This document shows, in pieces, positions 22,822 through 31,619 of a DNA stretch of 39,750 nt (positions are counted from its first letter, which is position 1; each line of letters opens with the position of its first letter). This DNA comes from JBFFXF01 sp041569895. Lineage in GTDB: Bacteria; Planctomycetota; UBA8108; JACQVS01. Position numbers and translations under genes: made by a program. The notes under the pieces are model-generated. The model saw only the letters and a program-made list of their open reading frames with translations, made no database searches and was not told the DNA's origin. The stretch is from contig JBFFXF010000028.1 of assembly GCA_041569895.1 (NCBI GenBank), forward strand, positions 1 to 39,750. The letters are read 5' to 3'.

Positions 22822-25800
22822 GTGTCAGGGACCGACGGCGACTCTTCCGAGAGAGAGGAACGACTGTACCTCGCCATCGCCGAGTACGTCGAGGCAAGGC
22901 ACCGCGGTGAGGCGCCCGGAAGGCAGGAGCTCCTCGAGCGCCATCCCGACCTGGCGACGGAGCTCGAGGAGTTCCTCGACAACTACGAGAGCTTCCTCGG
23001 ATTCAGCACGCAGGACCCGGAGACGTCCGCACCACCGCCGGAGCTGACGGCGGAGAAGCGCATCGGGGACTACGAGATCCTCGAGGAGATCGCGCGGGGC
23101 GGCATGGGGATCGTCTTCAGGGCGCGTCAGCTCAGCCTCAACCGCGTCGTCGCGCTGAAGCTGATCCTCACCGGGCAGCTCGCCTCCCGCGAGGAGATTC
23201 AGCGCTTCCGGCGCGAGGCCGAGTCCGCGGCGCAGCTCGACCACCCGAACATCGTCGCGGTCTTCGATAGCGGCGAGCATGCGGGTTTGCACTATCTTTC
23301 GATGCAGCTCGTCGAGGGCGGCAGCCTGGTCACCCACTTGCCGCGCTTCGCCGGCGACCCGAGGGGCGCGGCGCGGCTCATCGAGACGGTCAGCCGCGCC
23401 GTCGACTACGCTCACCGGCGGGGCGTGCTGCACCGCGACCTCAAGCCCGCCAACATCCTGATCGACGCCGCGGGGAAGCCCCTGGTCTCCGACTTCGGCC
23501 TGGCGAAGCGCCTCGACGACGACGTCAGCCTGACGAGAGGCGCCCTGCTCGGGACGCCGAGCTACATGGCGCCGGAGCAGGCGGGGGCGACCAGGCACGA
23601 GGTCACTCAGGCGACCGATGTCTACAGCATCGGCGCCATTCTTTACACGCTCCTGACGCAGCAGCCGCCGTTCGAGTGTGAGACGCCGCTCGAGACCGTC
23701 GAGCAGGTGAAGACCCGGGAGCCGGCGAGGCCGAGCGCGCTCAATTCACGGCTCGATCCCGACCTCGAGACGATCTGTCTCAAATGCCTCGAGAAGAACC
23801 CGCACGATCGCTACTCGAGCGCCGGGGAGCTCGCCGACGAGCTCGATCGATACCTCGCCGGCATGCCGATCCGCGCCCGCCCGGTCTCCTCGCTGGAGCT
23901 CGCGTGGCGGTGGTGCCGGCGCTACCCGGCGGTCTCGAGCCTCGGCTCGGGAGTGATCCTGCTGCTCCTCGCGCTGACCGTCGTCTCGTGGGTGCTGACG
24001 TACCGGATGCGAGAGAGCCTCTGGCACAGCAACCTGGAGCGGGCGAGGCGGGGTCGCGTCAGCGCTGCCGTCGGCCAGCGGCTGCAGAGCCTCGAGGCGA
24101 TCGCCACGGCGGCCGAGATGCGACCGGACCTCCGGCTCCGCAACGAGGCCATCGCCTGCCTGGCGCTGACGGATCTGCGAGAGATCGAGGTCCCCGTTGC
24201 GGTCGGCGAGCCGCGAGGAACGGTCGCCGCTCTCGATCCCGACTCCCGGCGGGCCGCCTGGTGGGATGATGCGGGCACGATCACGATCGTACGACGCTCG
24301 GACGGCGTCGTGATCCGCACGTGCCACGCGTTGCGAGGCCCCGTCGGGTACGCCGCGTCCCTTCGGTTCAGCTCCGATGGACGCCTGCTTGCCGCTTCGG
24401 ACGTCGGCCTGGGCCGGCGTCTCCTCCAGGTGTGGGATCTGGAGACCGGCAGCGTGCTGGTGCAGCTGAGCTCGAGAGATACGAACGCGGTCGCCTGGGA
24501 CATCAGCCCCGACACGTCCGAGATCGCCATCGGCCAGAAGGACGGACGTGTCGTCGTGAAGGATCTCTCCTCCGGAAGGATCAAGAAGGGGCTCGCGCTC
24601 GAGGGCCAGGACTCGGTCACGGTCGTTCGCTACCGGCCGGACGGCCGGGCTCTCGCCATCGCGATGGCCCGCGGTGGAATTCGAGTCTGGGACCTCGAGA
24701 GCGCGACCGTCCTGAACACGTTCGAGACCCAGCAGACGATGGACATCGCCTGGCATCCGGACGGTGCCGTGCTCGCCGCCGCCGACGTGAGAGACGTCGT
24801 CATTCTCGATTCGAGATGGAGCCACAACCGGAGGATGCGGGGTCACGCGGCCGGCGTGTACCGGCTGGGCTTTCACCCCTCGGGCGATCTCCTCACCTCC
24901 CAGGGCTTCGACGGTACGCTCCGGATCTGGGGCCCGTGGACCGACAGAGAGCTCCTGCGTCTTCCCGCGGGAAGAGACTTCTTCTTCAGCGCGAACGGGA
25001 GGTGGCTGACGGTGGCGCTTTCCGATGGGCGGCTCTCCACCTGGGAGCTCGTGCGCAGCGCTGAGTACCGGGTTCTCGTGGACCCCCTGGTCGCCCGCGG
25101 CTTCCTGATGAACATCGACGTCCATGCGGGCGGCCGCGTGGTGGCGGTCGCCTGGCGCGACGAACGCGAGACGCACCTCTTTGACCTCTCCCGGGGCGAG
25201 TTCCTGGCCTCTCTGCCCGCGGTTGTCTGCGAATTCGTGCCCGGCGAGGGAGGGCTCATCACCGCGACCAGAGACGGGCTCCAGCACTGGCCTATCCGCA
25301 TCGAGAAGGAGCAGGTGAGCGTCGGTCCGCCCGAGTCTCTCGCCATCGAGCGATTGCCGGACCACGGCGGGCCCGACTTCGCCGACCTGGCGCGGAATGG
25401 CACCACCGTGGCGGTGGTCACGCGACGAGTTCGCGGCCGGGCGTTCGTCTTCGATCGGCGGTCTCCCGACGAGCGCGTCAACCTCGAGGGGCCGGACCGC
25501 CTGCGGTCGATCGCGCTCGGCCCCGACGGGAGGCTCGTGGCCGGGGGAACATGGCGCGGGGCCGGAGTCCGCATCTGGAACGCGCAGAACGGGGAGGTCC
25601 TCGAAGACCTCGCCGTGGAGGGCAGCGCGACGGTGTCATTCAGCCCCGACGGGAGATGGCTCGTCACCAGTTCAACCGGCGAGCATCGGTTCTGGGACGT
25701 GGATACCTGGGAACCGGGACACGGCGTCGCCAGGGAGCGATCGAGCGCGAATGACCCGGCGGGATTCCGCTTCGTGACCTTCTCGCCGCGCGGAGACGTC

Positions 25801-26106
25801 CTGGCCGTGGCGCATTCGGAAATGAGCGCGAGGCTGATCGACACCTTGACCGGAGCGGAGCTGGCAACGCTCGAGTCGCCGTATCAGCAGATGATTGGAT
25901 CGCTGTGCTTCAGCCCTTCGGGGCGTCACCTGCTGATTGCGGGCGGAGACGGTCTCATCGAGATCTGGGACCTCTTCAGGATCCGCCGCCGGCTCGCGGA
26001 GATGGGGCTCGACTGGGACCATCCGCCGCCACCGCCCGTCGAGGACGACGAGGAGGTCGAACCGCTGCAGGTGGACGTGGATCTGGGAGACCTCGAGGAG
26101 CCCTGA
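22822..26106 (+). CDS. Membrane-anchored Ser/Thr protein kinase with WD40 sensor domain
   Basis: A 1094-residue Hanks-type kinase from a GTG seven bases after the upstream stop, with no clear ribosome site, which suggests translational coupling. Residues 13-55 form the helical leader common before planctomycetal kinases (YLAIAEYVEARHRGEAPGRQ). The kinase domain spans about 84-345: glycine loop ARGGMG (91-96), Lys113 in VVALK, catalytic HRDLKPAN (D206), DFG (224-226) and APEQ (250-253). All catalytic residues are present. One membrane helix lies at about 373-393. Residues about 460-1060 are WD40-type repeats with many 'SPDGRWL', 'IRVWDLES' and 'IEIWDLF' signatures, facing the outside if the topology is standard. 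The C-terminus is acidic. A sigma-factor gene lies tail to tail 36 bp away, a common planctomycetal pairing. Confidence 0.92.
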   Translation: MSGTDGDSSEREERLYLAIAEYVEARHRGEAPGRQELLERHPDLATELEEFLDNYESFLGFSTQDPETSAPPPELTAEKRIGDYEILEEIARGGMGIVFRARQLSLNRVVALKLILTGQLASREEIQRFRREAESAAQLDHPNIVAVFDSGEHAGLHYLSMQLVEGGSLVTHLPRFAGDPRGAARLIETVSRAVDYAHRRGVLHRDLKPANILIDAAGKPLVSDFGLAKRLDDDVSLTRGALLGTPSYMAPEQAGATRHEVTQATDVYSIGAILYTLLTQQPPFECETPLETVEQVKTREPARPSALNSRLDPDLETICLKCLEKNPHDRYSSAGELADELDRYLAGMPIRARPVSSLELAWRWCRRYPAVSSLGSGVILLLLALTVVSWVLTYRMRESLWHSNLERARRGRVSAAVGQRLQSLEAIATAAEMRPDLRLRNEAIACLALTDLREIEVPVAVGEPRGTVAALDPDSRRAAWWDDAGTITIVRRSDGVVIRTCHALRGPVGYAASLRFSSDGRLLAASDVGLGRRLLQVWDLETGSVLVQLSSRDTNAVAWDISPDTSEIAIGQKDGRVVVKDLSSGRIKKGLALEGQDSVTVVRYRPDGRALAIAMARGGIRVWDLESATVLNTFETQQTMDIAWHPDGAVLAAADVRDVVILDSRWSHNRRMRGHAAGVYRLGFHPSGDLLTSQGFDGTLRIWGPWTDRELLRLPAGRDFFFSANGRWLTVALSDGRLSTWELVRSAEYRVLVDPLVARGFLMNIDVHAGGRVVAVAWRDERETHLFDLSRGEFLASLPAVVCEFVPGEGGLITATRDGLQHWPIRIEKEQVSVGPPESLAIERLPDHGGPDFADLARNGTTVAVVTRRVRGRAFVFDRRSPDERVNLEGPDRLRSIALGPDGRLVAGGTWRGAGVRIWNAQNGEVLEDLAVEGSATVSFSPDGRWLVTSSTGEHRFWDVDTWEPGHGVARERSSANDPAGFRFVTFSPRGDVLAVAHSEMSARLIDTLTGAELATLESPYQQMIGSLCFSPSGRHLLIAGGDGLIEIWDLFRIRRRLAEMGLDWDHPPPPPVEDDEEVEPLQVDVDLGDLEEP

Positions 26107-26142
26107 TCGCCGTCGACGGCCTTCGCCGCCGCGTATATCGGT

Positions 26143-26727
26143 CTACGCACCGTCGCTTTCTTTCAAGAGCTCGCGCAGTCGACTGAGACCGCGGCGGAGA
26201 AGTCCCGCGACCGCCGTGGACGTCCGGCCGAGCCGTTCACCGATGTCGTCGAAGGAGAGGTGCTCGAAGAAGTGCAGGATCACCGTGTCCTGCTGCGCCG
26301 GGGACAGCTCCTCCAGGGCCTTCGCGACGAGCAGCATCCGCTCGCCCCGTTCGACCTGCGCGGAGGGAGAGGGGTGATCGCCGGCAAGCACGGCCTCGAG
26401 GCGCACCGACGAGCGCTCGACGGCCCGCTCGAGAGAGACCTCGAGATCGACGTCTCGCTTCTGCCGATGAAAGTCTCGCCACGCCTTGGCGACGTTGCGC
26501 ACCAGCATCTGCCGCAGCCAGGCCGCCTGCTGGGCGACGGTCTCCCCGCGAAAATCTCGCTGCTTGACGTGGGCGTCCATCAGCGTCTGCTGGACCAGAT
26601 CGGACGGCGAGAGCTTCGCTTGCAGCTTGGGGCTCAGGTTCAACCGGGCGAGGAGATTGAGGTACGAGCGGAAGCGCTCGAAATCGCGTCGAGCGTCGGC
26701 GGAATCCGCAGCGTCTCCCGTGGTCAT
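26143..26727 (-). CDS. ECF-type RNA polymerase sigma factor
   Basis: A 194-residue sigma70-family factor. The frame is open to 26895, but the family-like sequence starts with the ATG at 26727 (MTTGDAADSADARRDFERFR). Region 2 is recognisable at about 35-85 (SPSDLVQQTLMDAHVKQRDF and AAWLRQMLVRNVAKAWRDFH). A linker of about 45 residues follows, then region 4 with a helix-turn-helix (LSPAQQDTVILHFFEHLSFD, DIGERLGRTSTAVAGLLRRG) at about 135-190. No anti-sigma gene is adjacent. The neighbour is a Ser/Thr kinase in convergent orientation, and in planctomycetes such ECF groups are often linked to kinases rather than to anti-sigma factors. It may act under control of that kinase, which is inference from position only. 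Confidence 0.88.
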   Translation of the reverse strand: MTTGDAADSADARRDFERFRSYLNLLARLNLSPKLQAKLSPSDLVQQTLMDAHVKQRDFRGETVAQQAAWLRQMLVRNVAKAWRDFHRQKRDVDLEVSLERAVERSSVRLEAVLAGDHPSPSAQVERGERMLLVAKALEELSPAQQDTVILHFFEHLSFDDIGERLGRTSTAVAGLLRRGLSRLRELLKESDGA

Positions 26728-26959
26728 GATACAGCCCCGATCGGCGCCTGGGCGGTCTCCGTCCATCTTCGACGACGACCGGCGATTTTCAACCGGGCCG
26801 GACGTCCGACCTCGCGGCCCCTCGACGATCGGCATCGACCCTTTTCCGCGCTGTCGCCGCGCCGCGCAGCTGGTACCATGCAAGCCGGTCGACACGGCCT
26901 CGAGCCGTGATTCTTTTCATCGAACACGCACCGATCCAGACGTTCAGGAGCAGCCCGCG

Positions 26960-28786
<1,827 letters not shown>

Positions 28787-28792
28787 TCCGTC

Positions 28793-28892
28793 CCCGTACC
28801 CGTACCCGTACCCGTACCCGTACCCGTTCCCGTTCCCGTACCCGTACCCGTACCCGTACCCGTACCCGTGCCCGTACCCGTGCCCGTGCCCG
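28793..28892. repeat. CCCGTn hexamer array
   Basis: About 16 tandem hexamers, mostly CCCGTA with some CCCGTT and CCCGTG, start right after the DUF885 stop codon. The array runs into the module CCCGAAGGGCTGCTCGACTG (ending near 28930), which also follows the hexamer-like runs at 34408 and 39455. The rest of the gap to 29118 holds the element half and repeat described separately, and no gene. Confidence 0.9.
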
Positions 28893-28925
28893 AAGGGCTG
28901 CTCGACTGCGCCGGCGAGACTCTGC

Positions 28926-29060
28926 GACGGATCTATTAGGAAGTCAGGAAGACGGGGAAAGCAGGAAAGGATGGAGGGTTCCGCAGATCGAGAGCACGGC
29001 CGACGCACGACAGAGACGGGAACGCAGATTACGCAGATTGCACAGATTACGCAGATCGGA
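28926..29060. mobile_element. MITE-like left end and an ACGCAGATT repeat
   Basis: The sequence GACGGATCTATTAGGAAG (28926-28943) and the purine run to about 28970 match the ends of the element at 31238-31551. No right arm is seen here. Instead, 29021-29060 contains AACGCAGATTACGCAGATTG and a second ACAGATTACGCAGAT, a type of intergenic repeat found in many environmental bacterial genomes. The structure suggests a truncated or composite insertion. Confidence 0.55.
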
Positions 29061-29118
29061 GAACGGACTGCCGATCATTCTCGCGTTCCGGATGGGTCCG
29101 AGTGGTTGGGGAGCACCA

Positions 29119-30012
29119 TCAGCGCGATGGCCGACCTGTTAAGGCCGGCGATCGCACCCATCGCAAAGAGGGTCCCGTACCGGGCATCACGCGAATTGGT
29201 ATGTACTCGAACCACGGCGGGAAACCGTCCGATTCAGCCGGGTGTCCGAACGCGTCGGCAAGAGTGTCGAACACCTGCGCCCAATGTCGATCGCAAAGGT
29301 GACCCGGAATGAGTTGGAGGCGAGTCGCGGCGTCGGCGCTCCGGAAGGCCGCCAGCCACTTCTCGAACTCTCGATCGTCCCGGGCCATGAGCTCGTCGAT
29401 GATCGCCGTCGCCTTCCCGCGCGCCGCATCGTGTGAGCGGTTGACCACCAGCCGTGACGCGAGATCGCCGTCCGGCACCGGCTGCTGCTCGATTCGGAGG
29501 CCCTGCGCCTCGAGCACGGCCAGAACCGAGACGGCGTCCGCGTCGACGAGAGGGACCGATAGCTCGACGTCCATGTCGCGCGCGGCCGGGTCGACCTCGA
29601 TCGCCATGCCGAGAAACTTGTTCAGGAAACGGATGTATTCGCTGACGCTGAAACTTCCCCTATCGATCGTCGCAGTGCCCCCCATGCCAGACCGCTGGCC
29701 GAGCTCGAAAGCGAAGTACGGCGGAAACCGCGCCTTCCGCGGGTCGATCCGCCATAGCGCCAGCCTCGCCTCGTAGCGCAGCTCGCGGGTGTCGTCGTCG
29801 AGCAAGTCATCGAGCAGCGACTCGGCTCGCTTCGATCGCAGGCGACCGAGCGCCCGCGCGGCGTCGATGCGCACGTCGGTCTCCCCGGTCTCGAGCTTGC
29901 CCAGCCAGTATCGCTCGCGGATCGGCCGGTGGAGCACGAACGCCGCGAGGGCGAGCACCGCGACGCCCGCGACGACCACGACCCCTGTCAGCGCTCTCCG
30001 ATGCGGGGCCAC
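29119..30012 (-). CDS. Membrane-anchored HEAT-repeat-like protein
   Basis: A 297-residue protein starting at a GTG just after the stop of the upstream gene, with GGGGAG overlapping that stop. An N-terminal membrane helix is clear (LTGVVVVAGVAVLALAAFVL, residues 8-27). Residues about 35-95 form two HEAT-like helical pairs (DVRIDAARALGRLRSKRAES; TRELRYEARLALWRID). The rest, about 105-297, includes a stretch with the pattern FSVSEYIRFLNKFLGMAIEV, then VPLVDADAVSVLAVLEAQGL. This resembles the short secretin/TonB-type (STN-like) domains, but the match is weak. I cannot assign a function. Tight spacing with the YcjF-like gene argues for one operon. Confidence 0.65.
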   Translation of the reverse strand: MAPHRRALTGVVVVAGVAVLALAAFVLHRPIRERYWLGKLETGETDVRIDAARALGRLRSKRAESLLDDLLDDDTRELRYEARLALWRIDPRKARFPPYFAFELGQRSGMGGTATIDRGSFSVSEYIRFLNKFLGMAIEVDPAARDMDVELSVPLVDADAVSVLAVLEAQGLRIEQQPVPDGDLASRLVVNRSHDAARGKATAIIDELMARDDREFEKWLAAFRSADAATRLQLIPGHLCDRHWAQVFDTLADAFGHPAESDGFPPWFEYIPIRVMPGTGPSLRWVRSPALTGRPSR

Positions 30013-30018
30013 CGGCGT

Positions 30019-31209
30019 TCACTCCCCCCCATCCACCGTCTCCTTCTTCCGCCCGAACATGTCGCCGATCCTGCCGCCGAACTCGGTGGCCTTGGTCCAG
30101 GCCGAGCCTGCGGCCGAGCTGACTCGGTCGGCTGCGGCGCCGGCGGCCTGGGCGATGCCCCTGGCGGCTGCGTCGGCGACCGCGCCGAGGCCGCCGCCGA
30201 CCTGGCGGAAGATCTCGGTGGTGAGGCCCACGGCGACGCGCTGGGTGGCTCGGAGGGCGCGGACGAGCGCGGATCGCTGGGTCGTCTGGTTCCAGTAGCG
30301 GAAGCTGCGGCAGCGCTCCTTGGTCAGGTAGCCGATGCGGATGAGCACCATGGCGTTGGTGACGCCCTCGACCGCCGGGCCCGCCACGACGCCCGCGACG
30401 CCACCGACCGTCTTGGCGAGCACGCTGCCGAGCGAGTCGCTGAAGCGGTCGAGGTACGCCGCCGACACCGCGGCCACGGTGACGTCGCGACAGATGGCGA
30501 GGATTCCCATCGGCCCCGGCCTGCCGTAATACATCACGGCCAGCTTGCCTGTGAGGCCGAGCGACCTCCAGAGCACGACGAACGCGTCGAGCGTGCCGTT
30601 GGGCGACGCCGCGGTGCCGACGCCGACGGTGAGCGCCTCCTGGTAGATCAGCCGGTCGGCGCGCTCGTCGACGTCGCGCAGCACCTCGCCCATGCGCTCG
30701 GCGGTCCACTTCTCGAGCTCGGCGTTGGATGCGGCGAGGTCGCCGCCGGACGTCCGCCGCAGCAGCTCGGCGAGCTCGCCTCGCGCGGTCTCGATGATCG
30801 CCTGCCTGTCCTCGAACTCGGGGTTGCGAGCGCAGTTTCTGAGGTACTTGCCGAGAAAGCGCACCTCGGCGCGGATGTGCGACATGCGCATCTTCTCGAG
30901 CGGAGGATTCTCCGGCGGCTTCAGCGCCCGCGGCACACGGAGGAAGCGGTAGGCGGGCACGAAGAGCAGCGCGCCGGCGGCGAGCATGACGGCGACCGCG
31001 GCATACCCGAGAATCGGGTGGATCTCGCGCGCCACGAAGTAGAGCCGCGCCGCCTCGGCGGCGATGGTGAGGACGAAGAGGACGGCGATCGTGATGGCGA
31101 GAGCCTTCGCCCAGCGCAGCCAGACGAGGATGCGACCCCAGAGCGCAGGCTGAGCAACCGGCGCGGGCGTCGGCTCAGGAACGGCGGCTTGAGCGGCAGC
31201 TTCGGTCAT
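30019..31209 (-). CDS. DUF697/YcjF-like membrane protein
   Basis: A 396-residue protein with a Pro/Ala-rich N-terminus and two membrane helices at about 33-55 (ALAITIAVLFVLTIAAEAA) and 68-87 (GYAAVAVMLAAGALLFVPAY). A cytoplasmic region contains a DUF697-type core at about 185-300: YQEALTVGVGTAASPNGTLD, AFVVLWRSLGLTGKLAVMYY, LAICRDVTVAAVSAAYLDRF and AVEGVTNAMVLIRIGYLTKE. The C-terminal 70 residues are an Ala/Gly-rich amphipathic region ending in a charged tail. YcjF/DUF697 proteins sit in the inner membrane beside P-loop GTPases in many bacteria, but no GTPase gene lies in this window. It is followed by the HEAT-like gene with a six-base gap. Confidence 0.8.
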   Translation of the reverse strand: MTEAAAQAAVPEPTPAPVAQPALWGRILVWLRWAKALAITIAVLFVLTIAAEAARLYFVAREIHPILGYAAVAVMLAAGALLFVPAYRFLRVPRALKPPENPPLEKMRMSHIRAEVRFLGKYLRNCARNPEFEDRQAIIETARGELAELLRRTSGGDLAASNAELEKWTAERMGEVLRDVDERADRLIYQEALTVGVGTAASPNGTLDAFVVLWRSLGLTGKLAVMYYGRPGPMGILAICRDVTVAAVSAAYLDRFSDSLGSVLAKTVGGVAGVVAGPAVEGVTNAMVLIRIGYLTKERCRSFRYWNQTTQRSALVRALRATQRVAVGLTTEIFRQVGGGLGAVADAAARGIAQAAGAAADRVSSAAGSAWTKATEFGGRIGDMFGRKKETVDGGE

Positions 31210-31237
31210 CGGCTTCGGCTCGTGCGGGATTGCATGA

Positions 31238-31551
31238 AGACGAATTCATGAGGAAAGCAGGAAGAAGGGGAAAGCAGGAAGGGCGACCTGGTACATCGAA
31301 AGGCTTCCTGGAAGTGCGAGGACCCAGTCGAGCATCGAGGAGGGCGTGGGGATGATTGTTGAGGCTGAAAAGACGAACTCTTTGTGTACTCCGTCGGTAT
31401 TCGTGCAGCACTGCGCAGCCCACGCCAGAGACTTTCGAGTTCCGATCCTGCACAGCCATCGTCGGTCGGCTGTGTTCCCGAACCCAAACGCAGTTTCTCG
31501 AAGGCCACCCCCCTCAATCTCCCGTTTCCTGCCTTCCTTATAAATCCGTCG
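31238..31551. mobile_element. MITE-like element, full copy (about 314 bp)
   Basis: The left end reads GACGAATTCATGAGGAAAGC and continues with purine repeats to about 31281. The right end (31521-31551) reads CCGTTTCCTGCCTTCCTTAT and AAATCCGTCGAC, which is the imperfect inverse of the left end. The interior (about 240 bp) has no convincing gene. It fills most of the 31210-31619 gap between the FHA-CAP and YcjF-like genes. I see no transposase, so any movement would need one supplied in trans. Confidence 0.6.
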
Positions 31552-31619
31552 ACGAGCAACGATCGAAGTCGACGCTCCTCGTAGGTCCCGGTAACTACCC
31601 CCCAGATTTCAAGGATTCT

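Noticed and set aside
26107..26142. Bidirectional terminator between kinase and sigma-factor genes
   Set aside because: A short palindrome (GCCGTCGACGGC) is present but no T-run follows on either side.
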